Positions 41,256 to 49,779 of a stretch of 64,000 bases of DNA are shown here, piece after piece. The notes under the pieces were generated by a model. It worked only from the letters and a program-made list of their open reading frames with translations. It did no database searches and was not told the origin of the DNA. Both the position numbers and the translations under genes were made by a program. Origin of the DNA: Methylobacteriaceae bacterium (GTDB lineage: Bacteria; Pseudomonadota; Alphaproteobacteria; Rhizobiales; Beijerinckiaceae); assembly GCA_020638135.1 (NCBI GenBank), contig JACKJE010000012.1, forward strand, positions 1 to 64,000. The letters are read 5' to 3'. Every line of letters starts with the position of its first letter. Positions within the stretch are counted from its first letter, which is position 1.

Positions 41256-42431
41256 ATGTTCCTGCAATTCTTCACCGCGCTCCGCGACGCCCAGGTCCCC
41301 GTCACCTTGCGCGAGTACCTCACGCTGATGGAGGCGCTCGACAAGGATCTCGCCGACAAGTCGGTCGACGATTTCTACTTCCTGTCGCGCGCCTGCCTGG
41401 TGAAGGACGAGCGCAATCTCGACAAGTTCGACCGCGTCTTCGGCTCGGTGTTCAAGGGGCTGGAAAACCTGCTCGACGCCATGGAGAAGGCCGAAATCCC
41501 CGAGGAATGGCTCAAGAAACTCGCCGAAAAATACCTCACCGACGAGGAGAAGGCGCAGCTCGAGGCCATGGGCTGGGACAAGCTGATGGAGACGCTGAAG
41601 AAACGTCTGGAGGAACAGAAGGGCCGCCACCAGGGCGGCAGCAAATGGATCGGCACGGCCGGCACCTCGCCCTTCGGCGCCTATGGCTACAATCCCGAAG
41701 GCATCCGCATCGGCCAGAAGGAAAGCCGCCACCGTCGCGCGGTGAAAGTGTGGGACAAGCGCGAGTTCAAGGACCTCGACGGCGACGTCGAGCTCGGCAC
41801 GCGCAACATAAAGATTGCACTCCGTCGCCTGCGAAAATTCGCGCGCACCGGCGCGCCGGAAGAACTCGATCTCGAAAACACGATCCGCGATACGGCGAAA
41901 CAGGGCTATCTCGACATCAAGCTGCGCCCCGAGCGTCGCAACGCCGTGAAAGTTCTGCTGTTCTTCGACATCGGCGGCTCGATGGACTGGCACATCAAGC
42001 AGGTCGAGGAGCTGTTCGCCGCGTGCAAGACCGAGTTCAAGCACATGGAGCATTTCTATTTCCACAATTGCCTCTACGAGGGCGTGTGGAAGCAGAATTC
42101 GCGACGCTTCACCGACAAGACGGCGTTGTGGCAGGTGCTGCACACCTATCCGCACGACTACAAGGTGGTGATCGTCGGCGACGCCTCGATGAGCCCTTAC
42201 GAGATCACCCAGCCCGGCGGCTCGGTCGAGCATATGAACGAGGAGCCGGGCTATGTCTGGCTCGAACGCGTGACGCGCACCTATCCGCACGCGGTCTGGA
42301 TCAATCCGGTGCCGGAAAACCAGTGGAACTACACGCAGTCGATCAAGATGATCCAACGGCTGATGACGAACCGCATGTATCCGCTGACGCTGGAAGGCCT
42401 GGATGGCGCGATGAAGGAGCTGGTGCGCTAG
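41256..42431 (+). CDS. CoxE-like vWA domain protein
   Basis: 391 residues from MFLQFFTALRDAQVPVTLRE. The N-terminal half is helical and charged; the C-terminal half is a vWA domain with a MIDAS-like DIGGSMDWHIKQ replacing the canonical DxSxS, and VVIVGDASMSPYEITQPGG near the end. CoxE-type proteins pair with MoxR ATPases, here encoded at 38975-39817. An upstream ATG at 41211 is in frame, but the family starts at MFLQFF. Role: probably chaperone/adaptor for enzyme maturation, inferred from the family. Confidence 0.88.
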   Translation: MFLQFFTALRDAQVPVTLREYLTLMEALDKDLADKSVDDFYFLSRACLVKDERNLDKFDRVFGSVFKGLENLLDAMEKAEIPEEWLKKLAEKYLTDEEKAQLEAMGWDKLMETLKKRLEEQKGRHQGGSKWIGTAGTSPFGAYGYNPEGIRIGQKESRHRRAVKVWDKREFKDLDGDVELGTRNIKIALRRLRKFARTGAPEELDLENTIRDTAKQGYLDIKLRPERRNAVKVLLFFDIGGSMDWHIKQVEELFAACKTEFKHMEHFYFHNCLYEGVWKQNSRRFTDKTALWQVLHTYPHDYKVVIVGDASMSPYEITQPGGSVEHMNEEPGYVWLERVTRTYPHAVWINPVPENQWNYTQSIKMIQRLMTNRMYPLTLEGLDGAMKELVR

Positions 42432-42440
42432 CTCCCTAAG

Positions 42441-43364
42441 TCATGCGTGCGCCGTCATGCCGCCGTCGACGATGATCTGCGCGGCGTTCATATAGGTGAA
42501 TTCCGAAGACGCCATCATCACCGCCGCGGCCGCAATTTCCTCCGGCTGCGCGACGCGGTGCGCGACGCTGACGTTGGACTTGCCCCATTGCGCAATCGCA
42601 GCTTCCCATGCCGCGTCGGGAATATTCATCATGCCGGCGACGCGCCGGATGAGTTCGGTGTTCGTCGTGCCCGGCAGCAATGCGTTGACGCGAATGTTCT
42701 TGTCGGCGAGGTCCTGCGCCGCCGCCTGCACGAAACCGATCAGCCCGCGCTTGGTCGCCGCATAGGCGGCCCGCTTCGGTCCGGTGGCGATTGCGACCGT
42801 CGACGACGTAACCACAACCACGCCGCCGCCGCGCCTGATGAGATGCGGAACCTGGTATTTCAGCGCGAAGAAATTGCCGCGCAGATTGGTGTTGATCACG
42901 TCCTCCCACTCGGCGGTCGAAAATTCATATGCGGGACGTTCGATCGTGACGCCGGCGTTGTTGAAGCACACGTCAAGCCCGCCATATGCCTCGGCCGCCG
43001 CGTCCACGAACTTGCGCACGTCGTCCTCCACGCGCACATCGGCGCGGATGTATCTGGCGTCGCCGCCGGCGTCCCTGATCGCGCGCTCGACCTCCGCGCC
43101 CCGGTCGGTTCGCCGCCCGCAGAAGGCGACCTTGGCGCCCTCGGCCGCGAACATTTTCGCAGCGGCCGCGCCGATGCCTGACGTGGCGCCGGTGATCAGC
43201 ACGACCTTGTCGCGAAACCGCGCACGACCGTCCACCCTGACGTGCGGCCCGCCGTTGGGAGCGGTCACGTAGCCGCCGACGACGCCGGCCGCCACGCCGG
43301 CGGCCCCGACGAGAGCCGCGCCGAGAACGCCGCGGCGTCCGGTCGAAATTTCGCTGTCAGGCAT
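42441..43364 (-). CDS. Short-chain dehydrogenase/reductase with Tat-like signal
   Basis: 307 residues from MPDSEISTGRRGVLGAALVG. The start at 43364 has a good GGAG ribosome site, whereas an upstream ATG at 43376 lies inside the operator palindrome. The N-terminus looks like a twin-arginine signal: RRGVLGAALVGAAGVAAGVV. The SDR domain follows: LITGATSGIGAAAAKMFAAE (TGxxxGxG), CFNNAGV, YxxxK in RAAYAATKRGLIG, with the preceding Ser in VVVTSSTVA. SDR enzymes normally need cytoplasmic NAD(P)H, so export would be unusual. Divergent TetR gene and shared palindrome imply joint control. Confidence 0.87.
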   Translation of the reverse strand: MPDSEISTGRRGVLGAALVGAAGVAAGVVGGYVTAPNGGPHVRVDGRARFRDKVVLITGATSGIGAAAAKMFAAEGAKVAFCGRRTDRGAEVERAIRDAGGDARYIRADVRVEDDVRKFVDAAAEAYGGLDVCFNNAGVTIERPAYEFSTAEWEDVINTNLRGNFFALKYQVPHLIRRGGGVVVVTSSTVAIATGPKRAAYAATKRGLIGFVQAAAQDLADKNIRVNALLPGTTNTELIRRVAGMMNIPDAAWEAAIAQWGKSNVSVAHRVAQPEEIAAAAVMMASSEFTYMNAAQIIVDGGMTAHA

Positions 43365-43372
43365 GGCGATCT

Positions 43373-43399
43373 CCATATATGTTCATTGAACATATATGG
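43373..43399. promoter_or_regulatory. Operator palindrome between SDR and TetR genes
   Basis: CCATATATGTTCA-T-TGAACATATATGG, 13 perfect bases per arm, nine bases from the SDR start. Probable binding site of the divergent TetR regulator. Confidence 0.82.
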
Positions 43400-43469
43400 A
43401 TCCCTATACCTTTTTCAAGCCCTCGCGCGCGTCCATTGTCGCCGCCGCAACGAGCGGGTACCAAGGCGC

Positions 43470-44171
43470 GTGGCGACGAAGAAGCGACAGCCGGTGCGAA
43501 CGAGGTCGCCGCGCAAACCGAAGGGCGCGGGACGGGAACGGCGCACGGACATTATTGCGGCGGCGATCGAGGCCTTCGCACGCCACGGCTACGCGAAAGT
43601 CACGACTCGCACCATTGCCGAAATGGTCGGCCTGTCGCAGACCGGCCTCTATCTTTACTTCAGGACAAAGGAAGACATCCTTCGCGCGATCGGCGAACAG
43701 ACGCACGAAGCGATCGCAGACGCGATGGATGCGGGCGCTGCGCACGCAAAGAGCCCGGAAGAACGGCTGCGCAATGTCCTGCGCGCCTATATCGATTTCG
43801 GCCTGAGTCGGCCCGCGGAATATCAATTGACCTTCACTGTCGGGCCGGACGCGCTGGCGCCGATCGCCAAGAATCTCTCGCACCCGCCAGAACGGCAGAC
43901 CGCAGGCGAACGTCACTTCCTTCGCTTCCGCGAACATCTCGCGCAAGCGGCGCGCGACGGCGCGATCGGCGATATCGACCCGCTGCTCGCCGCCCAGGTT
44001 CTCTGGTTCGCAGGCCATGGCGCCGTGTCGTTGCTGGTCGGCCGGTCGCATTTTCCATGGTCGGACCGGCCCCTCCTCGTGGAAGCGCTGCTCGACGTCG
44101 TCACACGCGGTCTAAAGCGGTGCGCGCCGTGCGACGGAAAAATTGCGACGCGATCCGGCAAGTCTTCGTAA
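43470..44171 (+). CDS. TetR-family regulator
   Basis: 233 residues with a GTG start (VATKKRQPVRTRSPRKPKGA), chosen because the basic N-terminus begins there and upstream codons lie in the promoter region. HTH: GYAKVTTRTIAEMVGLSQTG followed by LYLYFRTKEDILRAIGEQ. C-terminal TetR_C_33-like helical domain. It is divergent from the SDR gene across a perfect palindrome and probably represses it. Confidence 0.88.
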   Translation: MATKKRQPVRTRSPRKPKGAGRERRTDIIAAAIEAFARHGYAKVTTRTIAEMVGLSQTGLYLYFRTKEDILRAIGEQTHEAIADAMDAGAAHAKSPEERLRNVLRAYIDFGLSRPAEYQLTFTVGPDALAPIAKNLSHPPERQTAGERHFLRFREHLAQAARDGAIGDIDPLLAAQVLWFAGHGAVSLLVGRSHFPWSDRPLLVEALLDVVTRGLKRCAPCDGKIATRSGKSS

Positions 44172-44242
44172 ACGCTGATTCAACCTGCAGGGATCAATAG
44201 TGCGTTAGTGCGCGTTAAGGTATGAACTAGTGGGGGCGCGCA

Positions 44243-44977
44243 ATGGTCGTTAATTCGGGAAATCGGTCCACGACCCCGTGGTGGACAATCGGCTACATTC
44301 TGTTCGCGCTGGTCGGCGCAATTCTTCTCGCGCGGTTCTCGTTCGGGTTGGCCGCTTCGCTCGGCATGCTCGCGCTTGCGCCGCTGATCTTCGCCGGCGT
44401 GCGCGCCACGCGCTCGCGGCTCGGCGACGTACAACCGACTGTGACGGTGGGCTCCGTCGATCCAGCGCACATGCGCGAATTCGAGACGCTGCCCTTCGAT
44501 AGTCCGTTTTCGCCGGCAAGCGCGCATCTGTCGCTCGCGATCCGCATCACAATGGCGGCCGAAGCCTCCGCTGAATACAGCCGCGGCGCGAGCGTGCTCT
44601 TTCTCCCGGTCGAAAGCGACGCCGAAGCGGCGAAAGCGTTCGCAGTGCTCCGCGATGCGTTGCGTCCGACCGATCACGTCGAGATCGTGGACGACGGCGT
44701 CGTCGCCTGCCTCAACCTCATCCGCGACCTCGCAAACGTCGACGGCGTGATCGCGCGTCTGACGCGAAAGCTCGTCGAAAGCGGTTGGCCGCCGGAAACG
44801 CCGCCGCGCTTCGGCCGTGCGCTCTATCCAATGCACGGCTATTCCGGCGCGGACCTGATGGAATCGGCGCGAGCGCAGGCCCAGGCGGCGGTCGCCGCAG
44901 CGGCGGAAAGTCGCGCGCAACGCGCCAGACAGACGAGGCCGGCCGGCCGGCAGAACGCACAAGGACGCACACGCTAG
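44243..44977 (+). CDS. Membrane protein with a degenerate GGDEF-like domain
   Basis: 244 residues. Two closely spaced N-terminal helices (WWTIGYILFALVGAILLARF, LAASLGMLALAPLIFAGV), then a cytoplasmic domain ending FGRALYPMHGYSGADLMESA, which resembles the C-terminal part of GGDEF domains (GxAxYPxxG...L...A). The catalytic GGDEF loop is absent; the equivalent place reads RPTDHVEIVDDGVVACLN. If the resemblance is real this is an inactive, perhaps c-di-GMP- or protein-binding version. Otherwise it is a conserved hypothetical. Single gene, followed by a strong hairpin. Confidence 0.6.
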   Translation: MVVNSGNRSTTPWWTIGYILFALVGAILLARFSFGLAASLGMLALAPLIFAGVRATRSRLGDVQPTVTVGSVDPAHMREFETLPFDSPFSPASAHLSLAIRITMAAEASAEYSRGASVLFLPVESDAEAAKAFAVLRDALRPTDHVEIVDDGVVACLNLIRDLANVDGVIARLTRKLVESGWPPETPPRFGRALYPMHGYSGADLMESARAQAQAAVAAAAESRAQRARQTRPAGRQNAQGRTR

Positions 44978-44983
44978 ATCAGC

Positions 44984-45013
44984 CTGCATTTGAGCGGAAT
45001 CGCTCAAATGCAG
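44984..45013 (+). terminator. Long hairpin after the degenerate GGDEF gene
   Basis: CTGCATTTGAGCG, loop GAAT, CGCTCAAATGCAG: 13-bp perfect stem, with flanking GATCAG/CTGATC adding a second layer. No T tract, so it may terminate poorly; it precedes repeat family B copy 1. Confidence 0.55.
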
Positions 45014-45036
45014 AAAAGCTGATCGATTTCAAAATG

Positions 45037-45089
45037 TAGAGCGCACCTTCCGCGAAAAACCGGCATCCACTTTTTCGCTGCGCGCTCTA
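45037..45089 (+). repeat. Dispersed repeat family B, copy 1
   Basis: 53 bp: TAGAGCGC...CGCGAAAAACCGG...CCACTTTTTCGC...GCGCTCTA. The same layout and length occur at 58796-58848. The ends are inverted repeats. Confidence 0.85.
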
Positions 45090-45219
45090 GCCTCAAGCGG
45101 CGTCGACCGGCCAGATTTTCGCCAGCATGCTGCGCGTGTTTGCGCACGTCGCCGACGAGCCGGCGCAGCCGTAGATCAGCGAGATAGTTTGTGGACGCCG
45201 ACCGAAACGACCTGCGCCA

Positions 45220-46098
45220 CTACGTCAGGAAATTCCGGATCGCCGCGTTCACTTCGTCCGGCGCGTCCTGCTGCACCCAGTGCGAGGCGTTCGGGAAGCG
45301 CACGATCCTGAGGTCGCGCACATATTGATCCGTGCCGTCGAGACAGGAATTCTCGATCGCGACATCCTTCTCGCCCCAGCAGATCAGCGTCGGAACCTCG
45401 ATTTTCGCGCCGAGGTCCCTGGCCGCCATCACGTCGTTCATCGCGCGGCGATACCAGTTGATCATGCCGCGCAACCCGCCTGGCCGCACGGCATTGGCCG
45501 CATAGACCGCCAGAACGTCGCGTGAAAAATTCGCCTTGTTGCAGCAGGTGTCGCGCAGCATCTTGGCGACCGGCGCGCCGCCCTTGCGCGCCAGCAACCG
45601 TTCCGGCAGCCACGGGATCTGGAAGAAGCGCACATACCACGACTTCTTCCGCTGCTTCGGATTGCGCTGATATTCGCGCTTGAAGCATAGCGGATGCGGC
45701 ACGTTGCAGATGACGAGCTTTTCGAGCGGCCGCATGTTTCGCGCAGCAAAGCACCAGGCCACCAGCGCGCCCCAGTCGTGCGCGATCAGCGTCGTGGTTT
45801 TCGCGCCAGCCGCGTCGATCAGCGCGGCGACGTCTTCCGTCAGATTCTTCAGCGAATAGGCGGATTTCTCGGCCGGCGTCGTCGTGCCGCCATAGCCGCG
45901 CTGGTTGACGGTCCACACGCGATAGCCGAGCGAGACGAGCAGCGGAACCTGAAAACGCCAGGAGATCGCGTGCTCGGGAAAGCCATGCAGGAAAAGCGCG
46001 AATTTTTCGCCAGCCCCGCTTTCGAAAACTTCGAAATCGATGCCGTTGGCGGAAATGGTTCTGCGGCTGCCGAGCGGCGCGAAAAGCTCGTCGGTCAT
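45220..46098 (-). CDS. Alpha/beta hydrolase, epoxide hydrolase-like
   Basis: 292 residues from MTDELFAPLGSRRTISANGI. Oxyanion-hole motif FLHGFPEHAISWRFQ, nucleophile elbow LIAHDWGALVAWCFAARN (Asp as nucleophile, as in epoxide hydrolases and haloalkane dehalogenases), acid position in LICWGEKDVAIENS and catalytic His in FPNASHWVQQDAP. The Trp after HDW favours epoxide hydrolase. The product of an epoxide-forming monooxygenase is a plausible substrate, but none is adjacent. Repeats A4 and A5 lie just upstream. Confidence 0.9.
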   Translation of the reverse strand: MTDELFAPLGSRRTISANGIDFEVFESGAGEKFALFLHGFPEHAISWRFQVPLLVSLGYRVWTVNQRGYGGTTTPAEKSAYSLKNLTEDVAALIDAAGAKTTTLIAHDWGALVAWCFAARNMRPLEKLVICNVPHPLCFKREYQRNPKQRKKSWYVRFFQIPWLPERLLARKGGAPVAKMLRDTCCNKANFSRDVLAVYAANAVRPGGLRGMINWYRRAMNDVMAARDLGAKIEVPTLICWGEKDVAIENSCLDGTDQYVRDLRIVRFPNASHWVQQDAPDEVNAAIRNFLT

Positions 46099-46114
46099 GG
46101 GCTCCACGCTCCTT

Positions 46115-46155
46115 CATGCTGAGGAGCAATCCGCAGGATTGCGTCTCGAAGCACG
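46115..46155 (+). repeat. Dispersed hairpin repeat family A, copy 4
   Basis: CATGCTGAGGAGC, inner arms GCAATCC/GGATTGC, GCGTCTCGAAGCACG. Confidence 0.85.
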
Positions 46156-46165
46156 GGGGTTCCCG

Positions 46166-46208
46166 CATCCTTCGAGACGCGGGCGTCGCCCGCTCCTCAG
46201 GATGAGGG
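46166..46208 (-). repeat. Dispersed hairpin repeat family A, copy 5 (inverted, paired with copy 4)
   Basis: Reverse complement reads CATCCTGAGGAGC, inner arms GCGGGC/GCCCGC, GCGTCTCGAAGGATG. Ten bases separate it from copy 4. Confidence 0.88.
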
Positions 46209-46216
46209 CGTGAACT

Positions 46217-46468
46217 TTACCCGCAGGCGTCCATCCCGGCCATCGCCGGGCACATGCCGCAGCCGCCCGCGCCGTCACACGCGCCGGCCATCTCCATGCC
46301 GGAGAAAGAATTTCCTGCCTCCCCGCCGGGCGCGGGCTTGGCGATCAGCGACAACTGGCGGTCGAGATGGGTCGAAGCGCAGCTCGGGCATTCCGGCGTC
46401 TCGCCGGAACGCACCAGCGTCTCGAAACGATTGTCGCAATCCTCGCAGCGATAGGCGTAGAGCGGCAT
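46217..46468 (-). CDS. FmdB-family zinc ribbon protein
   Basis: 83 residues. N-terminal zinc ribbon MPLYAYRCEDCDNRFETLV ... ECPSCASTHLDRQLS with two CxxC pairs, then a Gly/Met-rich tail with GACDGAGGCGMCPAMAGMDA that adds further cysteines. This is the standard FmdB/CxxC_CXXC_SSSS protein of unknown regulatory function. It starts 66 bases upstream of the lipoprotein stop on the same strand. Confidence 0.9.
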   Translation of the reverse strand: MPLYAYRCEDCDNRFETLVRSGETPECPSCASTHLDRQLSLIAKPAPGGEAGNSFSGMEMAGACDGAGGCGMCPAMAGMDACG

Positions 46469-46533
46469 ATGAAGCCCCGATCGAATGACGTGTTCGCCCT
46501 ATGTGCTGTCGTCCGCGCGCAAACGCAAGTCCG

Positions 46534-47154
46534 TCAGCCCGCCGCCTCCACGCGCTGGGGCAGCTTGCCGCATGGCGGGACGATCTCCTCGAGCGGCTTG
46601 TCCTTCGAAGCCAGAGCGCGCAGGTCGACATTCTTCAGCACCGTGAGCCAGCCCGTCTCGTCGGACATCTTGAGGAATGTCGTCATCAGGATCGGCCCTT
46701 CGGGCAGATCGGCGGTCCGGCAGGCGTCGGCGCCTATGCCGAGCGAGCCGTGGTCGGCTCGCTTCTCGGCCTTGCCCGCGCGATCTCGGCCTGCAGGGCG
46801 CGCAGACGCGCCACATCGTCAGGCGCAACGCGAAAGACGTGCAGATTGTTTCCAGGCAAATTCTCTTTGGCCAACGCCGGACCTTCCGCCGACAGGCTCG
46901 CCTCCGCAGCACGATCTCGACCTTCCTCTCGCTCGCCGGATCGCCCTTCCTGCCCCAGTTCGCCACCACTTTCACGCCACCCGGCCGCGGCTGGAACGCG
47001 CGCGCGGCGTGCGGACCGCCGCGCGCAGGAAAGCCGGATCGACGCCCAGGCCGTCGAAGTTCCGCAGGGCCCACATGGTCGAGACAGGAACGTGCCCGCA
47101 GCCTGACGCCAGCAGGGCCGCCGCAAGTACGGTGAAACGGGATGACCGGAACAT
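46534..47154 (-). CDS. Hypothetical lipoprotein, frameshifted
   Basis: About 207 codons. Signal MFRSSRFTVLAAALLASGCG with a lipobox ending at Cys19, then PVSTMWALRNFDGLGVDPAF. The continuation VKVVANWGRKGDPASERKVE is in another frame (change near 47010), and later ALAKENLPGNNLHVFRVAPD and LKNVDLRALASKDKPLEEIV are again displaced (changes near 46905 and 46740). End: CGKLPQRVEAAG. The protein should be anchored in the envelope. It probably lost its frame through base errors or decay. No family recognised. Confidence 0.55.
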
Positions 47155-47181
47155 GAAGACCTCATATACAGGATGATGTTT

Positions 47182-47198
47182 TTAATGTTTGACATTAA
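47182..47198. promoter_or_regulatory. Inverted repeat upstream of the DUF2975 gene
   Basis: TTAATG-N5-CATTAA, 18 bases before the likely start at 47216, in an AT-rich region that is also the promoter of the divergent lipoprotein. It is a candidate operator for the XRE protein encoded at 49508. Confidence 0.5.
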
Positions 47199-47416
47199 GT
47201 TTTTCATCCGTCAATATGGATCATCGGAACCCGGAGCCCGCCATGTCCGTCGCCGCGTCGCCTGAAGAAAAGATCGAAGACACACGCCAGAACGCCCTGC
47301 GCGCAAAGATCGCGCTCGTGTGCCATCTCGTGCGCTGGCTGACCGGCGGCTATCTGCTGTTCGTCGCCTGGGGGCTCTACGACCATTGGTCCGACGGCGA
47401 CCGCGTGCAGCGCGTC

Positions 47417-47421
47417 TTCAA
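47417..47421. repeat. Left target-site duplication of the IS1380-family element
   Basis: TTCAA, repeated at 49101-49105. Confidence 0.75.
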
Positions 47422-49100
47422 CCCACATTTCCCAAGTAAGGCGCTGATTTCGCTGTCCTGACCATTATATTTCCTATATAAAACATGGTGTTGAAGGCTG
47501 CGAGGGGCGCGTTTCATGGATCACCCAGAGGGTGCGGGCTTGCAACGGGCAGATCGGGTGGATTTCGACCCTCGCGTGCGGCTGGAATTTCGCGGCACGC
47601 AGCTCAGTTCCGACGGCGGCCTTCTGGTGATGCGCGAGCTTGATGACGCGCTCGGGTTGTCCGATTTGGCGTCAGCGGCGCTGCGCGATACTCGCTCTGG
47701 CAAGAACACGGTCCATCGGCTCGACGGCCTGTTCCGGCAATCAGTCTTTGGGCGGCTGGCCGGATACGAGGATGTCAACGACGCCAACCGTCTCGCCTGC
47801 GATCCGGTCATGCGCCAAGTTGTCGGCGGCAGAGCGGTCGATGCACAAGCGGCCTCGGCATCGCAGATGGGACGGTTCGAGACCGAGACGCTGGCTCTGG
47901 CCGGGAACCGTGCCGCGCTGGCCGACCTGAACGGGCAATGGATCGACCGGTTCCATGACCGTAACGGGCTGCAGATCCGTACATCGTTCTGGACATGGAC
48001 AGCTCGGTCAGCCCGACCCATGGCGACCAGGAAGGGTCCGCCTGGAATGGGCCATTTCGATCTGTAGCTGCTATCACCCCAACTTTCTGTTCAACCAGTT
48101 CGGGATGCTGGAACGCTGCGCCCTGCGCCAGCCGGCGTCCACAGCGCCGATGGCTGGCGTGATGTTCTCGACCCCGTCATTGCGCGCTACGCACAAGCGC
48201 GCGACCTTAGTGGCAGGTTCTTCCGGGCCGATGCTGCCTGCGCGATCCCGGCGATCTATGAGCGATTGGAAGAAGCGCGGTTCTTCTACGCCATCCGGCT
48301 GCCCGCAAACGCGGTCCTGGCGACAAGATCGCGCATCGGCTAACGCGCCCTGTCGGGCGGCCGTCACTGACCAAGGTCAAGCGGTTCTTCGAGGAATTCG
48401 AGTATCAGGCGGCGTCCTGGGACAAGGAACGCCGGGTGATCGCCAAGATCGAATGGCATCCGGGCGAACTGTTCTCCGCGTGTCGGCTTCGATCGTCACC
48501 AACCTGCCGATGGAGCCGGACTGGGTGGTGCGGTTCTACAACCAGCGCGGCACCGCCGAGCAGCACATCAAAGAGGGCAAATACGCCTTTCGCTGGACGC
48601 GGCTGTCGCCGGAAGTTCCGCGACAATGAGGTGCGGCTGCAACTGCACGCCCTGGCGTACAACCTGGCCACCTTCTTGCGCTGCATCGAGCTGCCCGGCG
48701 CCATGGCCGACTGGTCGTTGACCAGCCTGCAACTGAAGCTGATCAAGATCGGGGCACGTGTGGTCCGTCACGCCCGCACCATCACCTTCCAGCTGGCCGA
48801 GGTCGCTGTCACCGGCACGATGGTACGCGCCATCCTCGCCGCTATCCGCCGATTGCGAGCGCCACCGCTATGCGCATGATCGCGATCCACGCTCAAACTG
48901 AACGAAAGCGGCTGGACAGATCTGTCCGCTGCGCTGAAAAACGCCGCCCCTGGGCAAGGAAACAGCGGCTTCGCGGTCTGATCCGTCCAGATCCAGCAGT
49001 CTGCGCGACCGCAGGTGCCGCTTGCGGCAGAAAATCCTTGTCTAGCGCTCGGATACAGGCGATCTTCACCTCAAACGCCACGCCACTTGGGGAATGCAGG
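47422..49100 (+). mobile_element. IS1380-family insertion sequence
   Basis: 1679 bp, the normal size for the family, between direct repeats TTCAA. The ends are imperfect inverted repeats: left CCCACATTTCCCAAGT, right (reverse complement) CCTGCATTCCCCAAGT. It carries a frame-broken IS1380-type transposase and disrupts the DUF2975 gene. The insertion point is exact, because joining the flanks restores the host frame. Confidence 0.88.
47516..48879 (+). pseudogene. IS1380-family transposase, frameshifted
   Basis: The first 160 residues are in one frame: DPRVRLEFRGTQLSSDGGLL, VMRELDDALGLSDLASAAL and GLFRQSVFGRLAGYEDVNDA are standard IS1380 sequence. After about 47985 the catalytic part is scattered over three frames: VLDMDSSVSPTHGDQ-like residues near 47990-48030, FNQFGMLERCALR, then NQRGTAEQHIKEGKYAFRWT and FRDNEVRLQLHALAYNLATF to the stop at 48879. 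At least five frame changes are needed, so this copy is probably inactive unless the changes are base errors. Confidence 0.85.
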
Positions 49101-49105
49101 TTCAA
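49101..49105. repeat. Right target-site duplication of the IS1380-family element
   Basis: TTCAA, matching 47417-47421. Confidence 0.75.
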
Positions 49106-49507
49106 GAGTTTCTACAAGCTCGACATTGCAGACGCTGCGCCCTGGCAATGGCGCGCGGCGGAAGCGGTCTCCGCGCTCGACTGGATCGTGCTCGCCATAC
49201 TCTGCTGGCACGTCTGGCGGCTGTTCGGCCGCTATCTTCAGGGCGAAATCTTCACGGCGGAGAGCGCCTCGCTGCTGAAGCGCATCGGCGCGCTCGGCCT
49301 CGTCACCGTCGCCTTCGATTTCGCGATGCGGCCCGTCACGGTCATGCTCATGGGCGCGCATCTGGCCGATTCCAGCGCGGCGCGCCACGCTTTCGTGCGC
49401 ACGGAGGACGTGCTCTATGTCGTCATCTCGCTCGTCTTCGTCGCGCTCGGCATGATCTATCGCTCGGCCGCCGAACTGGCCGACGAAAACGCGCAGATCG
49501 TGTAGCC

Positions 49508-49726
49508 ATGCCGATCATCGTCAACCTCGATGTCATGCTCGCCAGGCGCAAGATGCGCTCGCGCGAGCTCGCCGAGCGCATCGGCATCGCCGAGCAGAAT
49601 GTCTCCCTGCTCAAGTCCGGCAAGGTGAAGGGCGTCCGCTTCGACACACTCGAGAAGATCTGCGAGATCCTGCAGTGCCAGCCGGGCGACATACTCGAAT
49701 ATCGGCCCGACGAGCCGGCGAAATAG
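49508..49726 (+). CDS. Small XRE (Cro/CI-type) regulator, YozG-like
   Basis: 72 residues, intact: MPIIVNLDVMLARRKMRSRE, LAERIGIAEQNVSLLKSGKV and LEKICEILQCQPGDILEY make a complete single HTH domain. Proteins of this kind are encoded directly after DUF2975 membrane proteins, and the pair probably works as regulator and membrane sensor. With the partner gene split by the IS1380 element, transcription of this gene now has to come from the element or read through it. Confidence 0.9.
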   Translation: MPIIVNLDVMLARRKMRSRELAERIGIAEQNVSLLKSGKVKGVRFDTLEKICEILQCQPGDILEYRPDEPAK

Positions 49727-49779
49727 CAGGCGCCGCCCCTCCCCTCGCCATCGCGCCGGGGAATCGCTAATTTCGCCCC

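Larger units (their letters stand above)
47216..49505 (+). pseudogene. DUF2975 membrane protein, split by an IS1380-family element
   Basis: Left part 47216-47421 encodes MDHRNPEPAMSVAASPEEKI to RVQRVF with one helix (VRWLTGGYLLFVAWGLYD); right part 49106-49505 continues KSFYKLDIADAAPWQWRAAE, LDWIVLAILCWHVWRLFGRY and VLYVVISLVFVALGMIYRSA to the stop. Removing 47422-49105 gives 606 bases, an exact 201-residue reading frame with four helices, typical of DUF2975 proteins. These are usually encoded with a small XRE regulator, as here (49508-49726, three bases downstream). The gene is inactive as it stands. Confidence 0.9.
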
